A DNA stretch of 64,000 nt from Acidimicrobiaceae bacterium (GTDB taxonomy: Bacteria > Actinomycetota > Acidimicrobiia > Acidimicrobiales > JAUTXP01), in NCBI GenBank assembly GCA_030837965.1, contig JAUTXP010000030.1:22525-86524 (forward strand). The letters are read 5' to 3'. Shown here one piece after another: positions 1 to 7,658 of this stretch (within the stretch, counting starts at the first letter, position 1; each line of letters begins with the position of its first letter). The notes below the pieces were generated by a model. It had not been told where the DNA came from and did no database searches. It saw nothing but the letters and a program-made list of their open reading frames with translations. The position numbers and the translations under genes are program-made.

Positions 1-397
1 GTCCGGCGGCGAGTTGGCCAGGACCATGCTGGCCGCCCGGCTGGTGCTCACGGGCGCCCCGCCCACCCTCGTGTTCGACGAGGTGGACGCGGGCATCGGG
101 GGCGAGGCCGCGGTGGCCGTGGGACGGGCCTTGGCCGCGCTGGCCCAGCAGGGCAGCCAAGTGCTGGTCGTGACCCACCTGCCCCAAGTAGCCGCCTTCG
201 CCGACCGCCAGGTGGCGGTGTGGAAGGAAGAGGCCGGAGGGCGCACGGTGGCCAAGGCCAAGACGCTGGACGACGGCGAGCGGGTCGTCGAGCTGTCGCG
301 CATGCTGTCGGGCAGCCCGGAGAGCGACACGGCCAGGGGCCACGCCGAGGAGCTGCTGGCCGTGGCCGTGGCCGCCCGCCAAAGGGGTGGGCGGTGA
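1..397 (+). CDS. recN: DNA repair protein RecN, C-terminal fragment
   Basis: Only the last 131 codons lie in the window; the frame is open from base 2. RecN is an SMC-like ATPase that acts at DNA double-strand breaks. The fragment begins at the ABC signature (SGGELART), followed by the Walker B segment LVFDEVDAGIGG and the switch region VVTHLPQVAAFAD, the order expected of an SMC/RecN head domain. The stop overlaps the next start (TGATG). RecN directly before steA and an mctB-like gene is a conserved actinobacterial order, which supports the call. The N-terminal half and coiled coil are off the edge. Confidence 0.95.
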   Translation, partial: SGGELARTMLAARLVLTGAPPTLVFDEVDAGIGGEAAVAVGRALAALAQQGSQVLVVTHLPQVAAFADRQVAVWKEEAGGRTVAKAKTLDDGERVVELSRMLSGSPESDTARGHAEELLAVAVAARQRGGR

Positions 398-1551
398 TGC
401 TCGGGCGCAAGGGCGCCGAGGTCACGGTCACCAGCGGCACGGCGCGCGTCGACAAGCGCACCAAGGACCTCATCAAGCGGTTGCAGCCGGGCGACATCGC
501 CGTGATCGACCACGAGGACCTCGACCGAGTCGCGGCCGAGGGCTTGATCGAGGCGCGCGTGGGCGGGATCGTCAACGCGGCCCGATCCATGTCCGGCCGC
601 TACCCCAACGTCGGCCCCTTGCTCATCGCCGCCGCGGGCATTCCGCTGGTGGACCATGCGGGTGGGCAGGTGATGGACCTGGTGCGCGAGGGCGTCCTGG
701 CCCGGTTGGAGGACGGCGACCTGGTGGTCGAGGGCGCGGTGGTGGGCAAAGGCGTGCGTCAGAGCCTGCGCTCGTTGGAGGACGCCTACGAGCAGTCGAA
801 GCAGGCCATGGGCGACGAGTTGGAGCGCTTCGCCGAGAACACGTTGGAGTACCTCCGGCGCGAGCGCCACCTCGTCGTGGGCGACCTGCCCATGCCCGAC
901 CTGCGCACCAGCCTGAAGGGCCGACACGCCCTCATCGTCGTGCGGGGCGTGGACTACAAGGAGGACTTGGCCCACCTGCGCAGCTACGTGCGCGAGATCA
1001 GGCCGGTGCTGGTGGCGGTGGACGGCGGGGCCGACGCGCTGTTGGAGTTCGGCATGCGCCCTGACCTCATCATCGGCGACTTCGACTCCGTGTCCACCGA
1101 CTCGTTGCAGTGCGGGGCCGAGTTGGTGGTGCACGCCTACCCGGGCGGGGACGCGCCGGGCGCGGCCAGGCTCGACGCCCTCGGCCTGTCCTACAAGGTG
1201 CTTGAGGCGCCGGGCACCAGCGAGGACATCGCCATGCTGCTGGCCGACAACAAGGGCGCCGACCTGTTGGTGGCGGTGGGCACCCACGCGTCGATGGTGG
1301 AGTTCCTCGACAAGGGCCGGGCGGGCATGGCCTCCACCTTCCTCGTGCGGCTCAAGGTGGGCGAGAAGCTGGTGGACGCCAAAGGCGTGAGCCGCCTGTA
1401 CGAGAGCCGTATCCGCAAGCGCGACATGACCTTCTTCCTGTTGGCGGCCATGCTCTGCTTCGTGGTCGTGGTCGTCGCCCTCACCCCCAGCGTCTTCCTC
1501 GACGGCTTCTGGGTGCTGCTGCGCGACGCGTGGCGGTCGATCGTCCGCTAA
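397..1551 (+). CDS. steA: SteA-like putative cytokinetic ring protein
   Basis: A 384-residue protein. The central part has the thiamine-pyrophosphokinase-like signature VDGGADALLEFG (about residue 208) and IIGDFDSVS (about 226). A single C-terminal membrane helix lies at about 345-369 (FFLLAAMLCFVVVVVAL). This architecture is the SteA family; in Corynebacterium SteA works with SteB in cytokinesis and cell-wall integrity. The ATG at 397 overlaps the recN stop; a GTG one codon earlier (394) is an alternative. The family's biochemical activity is not established. The next gene is its usual partner, 4 nt downstream, so the two are probably co-translated. Confidence 0.88.
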   Translation: MLGRKGAEVTVTSGTARVDKRTKDLIKRLQPGDIAVIDHEDLDRVAAEGLIEARVGGIVNAARSMSGRYPNVGPLLIAAAGIPLVDHAGGQVMDLVREGVLARLEDGDLVVEGAVVGKGVRQSLRSLEDAYEQSKQAMGDELERFAENTLEYLRRERHLVVGDLPMPDLRTSLKGRHALIVVRGVDYKEDLAHLRSYVREIRPVLVAVDGGADALLEFGMRPDLIIGDFDSVSTDSLQCGAELVVHAYPGGDAPGAARLDALGLSYKVLEAPGTSEDIAMLLADNKGADLLVAVGTHASMVEFLDKGRAGMASTFLVRLKVGEKLVDAKGVSRLYESRIRKRDMTFFLLAAMLCFVVVVVALTPSVFLDGFWVLLRDAWRSIVR

Positions 1552-1555
1552 CGCC

Positions 1556-2440
1556 ATGGTCACCTTTCGATTCCACCTCCTCTCGCTGACTGCCGTCTTC
1601 TTGGCCTTGGCCGTGGGCATCGCCATCGGCGCCACCGTGGTCGACCAGGCCACCGTCGACGTGCTCCAGCGCAGGCTCAAGACCGTGCAGGAGAACGTGG
1701 CCCGCACCGACAAGCTCCAAAGCCAGGTCGACGAGTGGAAGCGCTTCAGCGACCAGGCCGCCGACGAGCTGGTGGAGGGCAGGCTGCCGCAACAGCCGGT
1801 GTTGGTGGTCGGCGTGCGGGGCATGGACCGCCTGCCGGTCGAGCGTTTCCGCCAGTCGCTGGCCCGGGCCGGCGCGCTCTTGGAGGGCACGGTCTGGTTC
1901 ACGTCCAAGCTCAAGCTGGACAAGGCCGACGACGTGGCCAGCCTGGCCGAGATCCTGGGGGTGCCCAACGGCAGGCCCGACGAGTTGCGACGGGCCTTGG
2001 TCGGCAGGCTGGCGTCGTCCTGGGCGGGCAGCGGCGAGACCAATCCACTGCCGAGGCTGGTCGAGTCGTCGTTCGTGGAGTACGAGTCGCCGCAAGGGAT
2101 CGACATCGACCCGGCCACCGTGCCGCGTATCGAGACCAAGTTCGTGGTCGTGTCCGACGAGCGGGCCGACGTGGCCAACGAGCAACTGGCCATCCCCTTC
2201 GCCACCCAGTTGGCCAAGAGCTTCCCGGCGCGGGTTCTCGCCGCGGAGCCCGCGGGCGCGTTGTTCGTGGGCCCGCTGCGCCAAGGCGAGGCCTCGAACG
2301 CGCTGTCCACGGTGGACAACGTGGGCGACTTCAGGGGTCGGGTGGCGGCCGTGCTGGCCTTGCAGGACCTGGCCAACAAGAAGGTGGGCCACTACGGCGA
2401 CGGACCGCATGCGTCCCGGCTCGTCCCCGAGCCCGCATGA
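1556..2440 (+). CDS. MctB/SteB-like copper transporter family protein
   Basis: A 294-residue protein with an N-terminal membrane anchor (residues about 7-28, LLSLTAVFLALAVGIAIGAT) and then a coiled-coil stretch (VDVLQRRLKTVQENV...) before an extracytoplasmic alpha/beta domain. This is the MctB (Rv1698-like) family, described as a copper-export-linked channel in mycobacteria and as SteB, the partner of SteA, in corynebacteria. It sits 4 nt after steA and its stop overlaps the MurJ-like start (ATGA at 2437). Which role applies cannot be told from sequence; the context favours the cytokinesis/envelope role. Confidence 0.85.
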   Translation: MVTFRFHLLSLTAVFLALAVGIAIGATVVDQATVDVLQRRLKTVQENVARTDKLQSQVDEWKRFSDQAADELVEGRLPQQPVLVVGVRGMDRLPVERFRQSLARAGALLEGTVWFTSKLKLDKADDVASLAEILGVPNGRPDELRRALVGRLASSWAGSGETNPLPRLVESSFVEYESPQGIDIDPATVPRIETKFVVVSDERADVANEQLAIPFATQLAKSFPARVLAAEPAGALFVGPLRQGEASNALSTVDNVGDFRGRVAAVLALQDLANKKVGHYGDGPHASRLVPEPA

Positions 2441-3792
2441 CGGACACCAGCCTCACCCGTTCCACGCTGACCATCACGGCGTGGAACTCCGTGTCCCGCC
2501 TGACTGGTTTCGTGCGCGTGCTGGCCGTGGGCGCGGCGCTGGGCACCACCTTCTTGGGCAACACCTACCAAAGCTCGAACCTCGTCTCCAACCTCCTGTT
2601 CGAGATCCTGGCCAGCGGCCTGCTGTCGGCTCCGTTGATCCCTGCCTTCGTCGGGCTCCTCGACCGAGGCGACCAAGCCGAGGCCGAAGGCCTGGCGTCG
2701 TCGTTGTTGGGCTTGGCCTTGGTGGGACTGGGTGTGGTGGTGGTGGCCGGAGTCGTCGCGGGCCACGCCGTGATGCGGCTGCTGACTGTCGGGGTGGCCG
2801 ACGCGGCCGTGCGCCAGGCCGAGATCAGGCTGGGCGGGTTCTTCTTGTGGTTCTTCCTGCCCCAGGTCCTGCTGTACGCGGTGGGCGCGGTGGCCAGCGC
2901 CTTTTTGAACGCGTCCCGTCGCTTCGCGGCGGCCGCCTTTGCACCCGTGGCCAACAACGTGGTGGTGACGGCGACCATGATCGCCTTCATCGTCGTGCGC
3001 GGCGGCCACAAGCCGTCGCTGGGAATCGCCTTGTCCCACAAGCTCCTGCTGGCCGTGGGCACCACCGGCGGCGTGCTGGCCATGAGCGCGGTGCCAGTGC
3101 TGGCCCTGGTGCGCGCCGGCTATCGACTGCGGCCGCGCATCGACTTGTCCAACCCGCACCTGCGGTCCGTGGGCCGGGTGGGGGCATGGGGTGCGGTGAT
3201 GCTGGCCGCGGCCCAGGTGCTCATCGGCGTGACCCTCGTGCTGGCCAACCGGGTGGAGGGCGGCGTGGTCGCCTACACCATCGCCTACACCTTCTTCCTG
3301 CTGCCCCACGCGGTGATCGCCCACCCGCTCTACACCGCGCTGTACCCGCGGCTCGCCGCGCACGTGCACGCGGGGGACAAGGCCGCCTTCGCCGCGGACG
3401 TGGGCGACGGCGTGCGCCGCATGGCCGCCTTCGTGCTGCCCGCCTCTGTCGCGCTGGCCGTGGTCGCCCCGCCGTTGCTGCGATTGGTCCATCTGGGCGC
3501 GCTCGACAAGGCGGGCACGTCGTTCGTGGCCCGCGTGCTGCTGGCGTACGCGCTGGGCCTGCTCGGCTACTCGGTGTTCCAACTCCTGGCCCGCGCGGCC
3601 ACGGCCATGGGCGACGCCCGGCTTCCCGCGCTGGTCGGCATCGGCATGACGGTGGGCGGCGCGGGCCTGATGGTGCTGGGCTCGTCCGTCACCCACGGAC
3701 GCGACCGGGTGGTGGTGCTAGGCGTGGCCCACTCGGTGGCCATGAGCGTGGGCGCGGCCGTCATGTGGGCCCTGCCCTGGCGGCGCGCGTGA
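2437..3792 (+). CDS. MurJ-like lipid-linked glycan flippase (MOP superfamily)
   Basis: A 451-residue polytopic membrane protein with about 12-14 hydrophobic segments. The N terminus carries the MurJ signature SRLTGFVR (R21, R27), then a segment aligning with the family's PNLLRRxFAEG motif that here reads SNLLFEILASG, so the adjacent arginine pair is replaced by F55-E56. MurJ flips lipid II across the membrane. The changed motif and the neighbouring glycosyltransferase and MraY/WecA-like genes suggest a paralogue for another undecaprenyl-linked glycan, but that is inference. The start overlaps the mctB-like stop, and the stop overlaps the next GTG. Confidence 0.8.
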   Translation: MTDTSLTRSTLTITAWNSVSRLTGFVRVLAVGAALGTTFLGNTYQSSNLVSNLLFEILASGLLSAPLIPAFVGLLDRGDQAEAEGLASSLLGLALVGLGVVVVAGVVAGHAVMRLLTVGVADAAVRQAEIRLGGFFLWFFLPQVLLYAVGAVASAFLNASRRFAAAAFAPVANNVVVTATMIAFIVVRGGHKPSLGIALSHKLLLAVGTTGGVLAMSAVPVLALVRAGYRLRPRIDLSNPHLRSVGRVGAWGAVMLAAAQVLIGVTLVLANRVEGGVVAYTIAYTFFLLPHAVIAHPLYTALYPRLAAHVHAGDKAAFAADVGDGVRRMAAFVLPASVALAVVAPPLLRLVHLGALDKAGTSFVARVLLAYALGLLGYSVFQLLARAATAMGDARLPALVGIGMTVGGAGLMVLGSSVTHGRDRVVVLGVAHSVAMSVGAAVMWALPWRRA

Positions 3793-6719
3793 GCACCGTC
3801 GCCATCGTCCCGGCCAAGGACAGGGCTGACTCCGTGGCCGAGACGGTGCGGGCCCTGCTGGGCGTGGACGGGGTGGACGAGGTCGTGGTGGTGGACGACG
3901 GCTCGGTCGACGACACGTCGGCCCAGGCCGAAGGTGCCGGGGCCACGGTCGTGCGCCTGCCCGTCAACCGGGGTAAGGGCAGGGCCGTGGCCGCGGGCGT
4001 GGCCGCCGCCCTCCACGCCGACGTGTACCTGTTGATCGACGCCGACGTGGGCGACACCGCGGCCGTGGCCCACGCCCTGCTGGCGCCGGTTGCCGCGGGC
4101 CACGCGGACATGGCCATCGGCGTGCTGCCCGCGGCCGGTCGAAGAGGCGGTTTCGGGAAGGTGCGCGACCTGGCCCTTCGGGGCATCCGCAGGGCGTGCG
4201 GCTTCGAGGCCCGGGCGCCGTTGTCGGGACAGCGAGCGGTACGCGGCGGCCTGCTGCGGTCGCTCGATCTGGCCGAGCGGTTCGGGTTGGAGACGGCACT
4301 GACGATCGATGCGGTTCGGGCGGACGCGCGGGTCGTCGAGGTGGACGTGGCCATGGAGCACAGGCACACCGGCCGCACGGTGTCGGGCTTCGGCCATCGG
4401 GCCCGACAAGGCGCCGACATCGTGCGGGCGTTGTGGCCCCGGCTCACGTCCGCCCGCCAGCGCATCGGCGCCGTGGTCCTCCTGTTCGTGGTGCTGGCCG
4501 GTGCCTCGCTGTTCGAGTCGTCGCGCTCCTTCCCGTCCAGTGAGGCCGGCCCCGGCGGCGTGCGCCAGGTCGTGCTGGTCGGCATCCCCAAATTGGCATG
4601 GACCGACCTCGACCCCCAGACCATGCCCGTGCTCCACCGCCTGGTGCGCAATGGCGCGGTCGCGGCCACCAGCGTGCGGACGCTGTCGGGCCAGCCCACG
4701 ACCGTGGAGGGCTATGCCACGTTGGGCGCTGGGGCGCGGGTGAAGGCCGACGGGCAGGCCGTGGCCGCATTCGACGCGGACGAGATGGTCGAGGGCGTGA
4801 CTGCGGCCGCGGCGTTGCAAGGACGCACTGGCGTCGAGTCGAACGGCGAAGTCGCGGTGGTCGGGGCGCCCGCCGTGCGCAGGCTCAATCAAGGCAAGCA
4901 CCTCCCCAGTCAGCCCGGCGCATTGGGCGACGCGCTGCACGCGGCAGGCAGGCGCACGGCGGTGATCGGCAACGCCGACACGGGCTCCTCGCTGTTGCCC
5001 GTCGGCTCGGCGGGCAGGCCCCGGTCACGGCCCGCGGCGGTGGCCTTGATGGACCGCTACGGACGAATCGACTTCGGACGGGTTGGCCCCTCGCTGTTGG
5101 CCCACGGCTCGTCGGCCCCGTTCTCCCGAGCCGCCGATGTGGAGGCCATGACCCGCGCCTTCGACCGAGCGCAGGACCAGGCCGACGTCGTGCTGATCGA
5201 CACGGGGGACATGGACAGGTCGGCCGCGTTCGCGGCGGTGGCCACCGCGGGTCGGGCCGCAGAGGTGCGGAGAGCCGCGTTGGCCAATGCCGACCAGTTG
5301 CTCGGCCATGTCGTGGCCTCGGTGGGCGCGGACACGCTGGTGCTGGTGGTGTCGGTCGACCCGCCCGGCGACGAGTGGCACACCACGCCCATGGTCGCGA
5401 CGCGGCCCGGCCTGCCTCGGGGCTACCTGCACTCGCCGTCGGTGCGCAGGCTCGGCGTGGTCACCCTGACCGACGTGGCCCCCACCGTGCTGGACGCGCT
5501 GGGCGTGGCCGTGCCCCAGGCCATGATCGGCCATCCGCTGCGGTACCACCCGGGCGACGGTGACGTGGGCAGGCTCGAGCGGCTCGACCGCGACGCCGCC
5601 TTTCGGGAGCGCATCTACTTCCCGATCACGCTGGGCTACATCATCTTCCAAGCCGTGATCTACCTGCTGGCCATGGTGTCGTTCGGTCGGTTGGGCGGCG
5701 TGGGCCGGGCCGGCGCGTTGCTCAAGTGGATCGTGCTCGGGGTGGCCGCGTGGCCGTTGGCCACGTTCGTGCTGCGGGCCGTGCCCGGCGTGGCCCGGTT
5801 GAACGGGGCGGCCGTCTTCGTCCTGCTGGCCGCGGACGTGGTGATCGTGCTGCTGGCCTTGGCGTTGGCATCAGGAGGTCGGCGTCATTCGCTGAGCGCG
5901 CTGTCGTGGATCCTCGGCACGACGATTGCGTTGTTGGCTGTCGACGTGGCCTTCGGGGCCAGGCTCCAGACGTCAAGCATCCTGGGCTACTCGCTGCACA
6001 CCGCGGCCCGCTTTACCGGTCTGGGCAACACCGCCTTCGCCGTGCTGGCCGCATCGACGGTGCTGTTCGGGGTGATCCATGTGTGGGCCGCGCCCCGAAA
6101 GAGCGAGGCCTTGTGGACGGTCGGCGCCCTGTTCGCCTTCGTGGTGCTGCTCGACGGCGCTCCTTCGCTGGGCGACGATGTGGGCGGCATCCTCACCCTG
6201 GTCCCTGTGTTCGGCATCACGTTGTTCGTGCTGTCCGGCCGCAAGGTCCGGCTGCGCACGCTCGTGGTGGTGGGCCTGTGCGCGGCGGCCGTTCTGGCCG
6301 TGGCCACCGGAGTCGACCTGTTGCGGCCCGCCGAGTCGCGCACCCACCTCGGCCAACTGGTGACCGACATGCGCACCAGCGGGTCGGGGACGTTCACCAC
6401 CACGCTGGCCCGCAAGTTCGCCACCAATCTGCGGACGTACAAGTCGGTGTGGCTGTGGGTCATCGTGATCATCGCCGTGTACTTGGTGTTCTTCGTGGCG
6501 TGGGGCCGGGGGTGGGCCCGCCTGGTGCCGAAGGGCTCGCCCCTGCGGGTGGGCGTGCTGGCCGTGCTGGCCGCCGGGCTGGCGGGCAACTTCTTGAACG
6601 ACTCGGGCGCGGTGGTGACCGCGCTGGTCTTCGTGTACCTGGGGCCGTTCGTGACCATGCTGGCGCTGGGCCAGGAGGCGGAGTCGTCCGGGGCCGGCGT
6701 GCAGGGGGCGGGGCCGTGA
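3789..6719 (+). CDS. Fusion protein: glycosyltransferase family 2 + alkaline-phosphatase-like domain + polytopic membrane domain
   Basis: One uninterrupted frame of 976 residues from GTG 3789. Residues about 1-220 are a GT-A glycosyltransferase: IVPAKDRAD, VVVDDGSVDDT, a metal-binding D84-A-D86 in LLIDADVGD, and PLSGQRAVR...FGLETALTID as in prenyl-phosphate sugar transferases. A membrane helix follows (about 225-241). Residues about 255-590 resemble an alkaline-phosphatase-superfamily domain (VVLVGIPKLAWTDLD, TVEGYATLGAG, TLVLVVSVDPPGDEWH), but the usual first metal-binding Asp-Gly is not seen. The C-terminal part (about 610-965) has roughly nine to ten further helices. Likely a cytoplasmic sugar transferase joined to an extracytoplasmic transfer or modification module. 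The substrate is unknown. Confidence 0.78.
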   Translation: MSTVAIVPAKDRADSVAETVRALLGVDGVDEVVVVDDGSVDDTSAQAEGAGATVVRLPVNRGKGRAVAAGVAAALHADVYLLIDADVGDTAAVAHALLAPVAAGHADMAIGVLPAAGRRGGFGKVRDLALRGIRRACGFEARAPLSGQRAVRGGLLRSLDLAERFGLETALTIDAVRADARVVEVDVAMEHRHTGRTVSGFGHRARQGADIVRALWPRLTSARQRIGAVVLLFVVLAGASLFESSRSFPSSEAGPGGVRQVVLVGIPKLAWTDLDPQTMPVLHRLVRNGAVAATSVRTLSGQPTTVEGYATLGAGARVKADGQAVAAFDADEMVEGVTAAAALQGRTGVESNGEVAVVGAPAVRRLNQGKHLPSQPGALGDALHAAGRRTAVIGNADTGSSLLPVGSAGRPRSRPAAVALMDRYGRIDFGRVGPSLLAHGSSAPFSRAADVEAMTRAFDRAQDQADVVLIDTGDMDRSAAFAAVATAGRAAEVRRAALANADQLLGHVVASVGADTLVLVVSVDPPGDEWHTTPMVATRPGLPRGYLHSPSVRRLGVVTLTDVAPTVLDALGVAVPQAMIGHPLRYHPGDGDVGRLERLDRDAAFRERIYFPITLGYIIFQAVIYLLAMVSFGRLGGVGRAGALLKWIVLGVAAWPLATFVLRAVPGVARLNGAAVFVLLAADVVIVLLALALASGGRRHSLSALSWILGTTIALLAVDVAFGARLQTSSILGYSLHTAARFTGLGNTAFAVLAASTVLFGVIHVWAAPRKSEALWTVGALFAFVVLLDGAPSLGDDVGGILTLVPVFGITLFVLSGRKVRLRTLVVVGLCAAAVLAVATGVDLLRPAESRTHLGQLVTDMRTSGSGTFTTTLARKFATNLRTYKSVWLWVIVIIAVYLVFFVAWGRGWARLVPKGSPLRVGVLAVLAAGLAGNFLNDSGAVVTALVFVYLGPFVTMLALGQEAESSGAGVQGAGP

Positions 6720-7570
6720 TCGTGCTCGTGTCCTTCGTGATCGGCTTCCTGGCCGGTCGACTGGTGTGGGTGTTGGTGCGGCCCACGTTGTCGCAGCCGT
6801 TGTTCGAGCGGGCCAACTACCGGGGCGCGCCGGTGGTTACCGCGGCCGGGTTGGTCCTGCCCTTCACGCTGGTGTTGGTGGAGGCGGGCCGGGTGCTGGC
6901 CGGCGCTGGGGGCGTGGGTTCCCGCGGCATCTCGCCTGCGAGGGCGGGTGTGGTGGTGGCCGGTCTCGGCCTGGCCCTGCTCGGCCTGTTCGACGACCTG
7001 GGCGCGGCCGGGGCCGACGGGCGCGGGTTTCGGGGGCACTTGGCCGCGCTGGCGCGCGGCAGGCTGACGACGGGCGGGGCCAAGCTGTTCGGCGGACTGG
7101 CCGTGGCCGCGGTGGCCGTGGCCGTTTCGTCCGGCGGGTCCTCGCAGTCGGTTGGTCGACTGGCGGGCGACGCCGCGCTGGTAGCTCTGGCCGCCAACCT
7201 GGGCAACCTGTTCGACCGGGCGCCGGGACGGGTGGTCAAGGTGTCGCTGCTGGCCTTCGTGATCCTGGCCGTCTCGTCGGGCCTGGCCGTGGCCGTGGGG
7301 CCGGTGGCCGTCGTGGTTGGTGGCGCGGCCGCGCTGTTGCTGGACGACCTGCACGAGCGCCTGATGCTGGGGGACACGGGCGCCAACGTGGTGGGCGGCG
7401 CCCTCGGTCTCGGCGTGGTGTTGACCACGGCCCCGTCGACCCGCCTGGTCGTGCTCGTCGCGCTGGCCGCGCTGAACGCGGCGTCCGAGCTGGTCTCGTT
7501 CAGCCGGGTCATCGACGCCGTTGCGCCGCTGCGCGCCCTCGACCGCCTCGGCCGCCCGACCCGCCCATGA
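6716..7570 (+). CDS. MraY/WecA-like polyprenyl-phosphate sugar-phosphate transferase
   Basis: A 284-residue membrane protein starting at GTG 6716, overlapping the preceding stop. It has the two hallmarks of the polyprenyl-phosphate N-acetylhexosamine-1-phosphate transferase family: an Asp-Asp motif on a loop (LLGLFDDLG, about residue 92) and LMLGDTGANVVGG (about 215-227). These enzymes move a sugar phosphate from a UDP-sugar to undecaprenyl phosphate. At 284 residues it is shorter than MraY (about 360). Its place at the end of the steA-mctB-murJ-like-GT cluster suggests that it starts the lipid-linked glycan handled by that cluster. Confidence 0.78.
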   Translation: MIVLVSFVIGFLAGRLVWVLVRPTLSQPLFERANYRGAPVVTAAGLVLPFTLVLVEAGRVLAGAGGVGSRGISPARAGVVVAGLGLALLGLFDDLGAAGADGRGFRGHLAALARGRLTTGGAKLFGGLAVAAVAVAVSSGGSSQSVGRLAGDAALVALAANLGNLFDRAPGRVVKVSLLAFVILAVSSGLAVAVGPVAVVVGGAAALLLDDLHERLMLGDTGANVVGGALGLGVVLTTAPSTRLVVLVALAALNAASELVSFSRVIDAVAPLRALDRLGRPTRP

Positions 7571-7609
7571 CCGACCCGCCATGACCCGCCGGGCTCTCTT
7601 CTATTTCTT

Positions 7610-7658
7610 CTTCTTGTCAGGCTCAGTTCGAGTCGCAGGCGAGGGGCCATGACAAGAA
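7610..7658 (+). repeat. Repeat family C copy; inverted repeat covering the MFS start codon
   Basis: CTTCTTGTCAGGCTCAGTTCG at 7610-7630 is the reverse complement of sequences at 22814-22834 and 54816-54836 (19 or 20 of 21 positions match). Within this copy TTCTTGTCA (7611-7619) pairs with TGACAAGAA (7650-7658), and the latter overlaps the ATG of the transporter gene at 7649. A hairpin over the start codon is possible. Confidence 0.6.

Noticed and set aside
2392..3696. Long minus-strand open frames opposite many genes (for example 2392-3696, 8126-10471, 48976-51549)
   Set aside because: They mirror the codon bias of a high-GC gene on the other strand, are rich in His/Gln/Arg/Gly and show no protein family.
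2409..6719. One 1436-residue protein read from ATG 2409
   Set aside because: The first 460 codons are a shadow of the MurJ-like gene in another frame; the real start is GTG 3789 at the overlap with that gene's stop.
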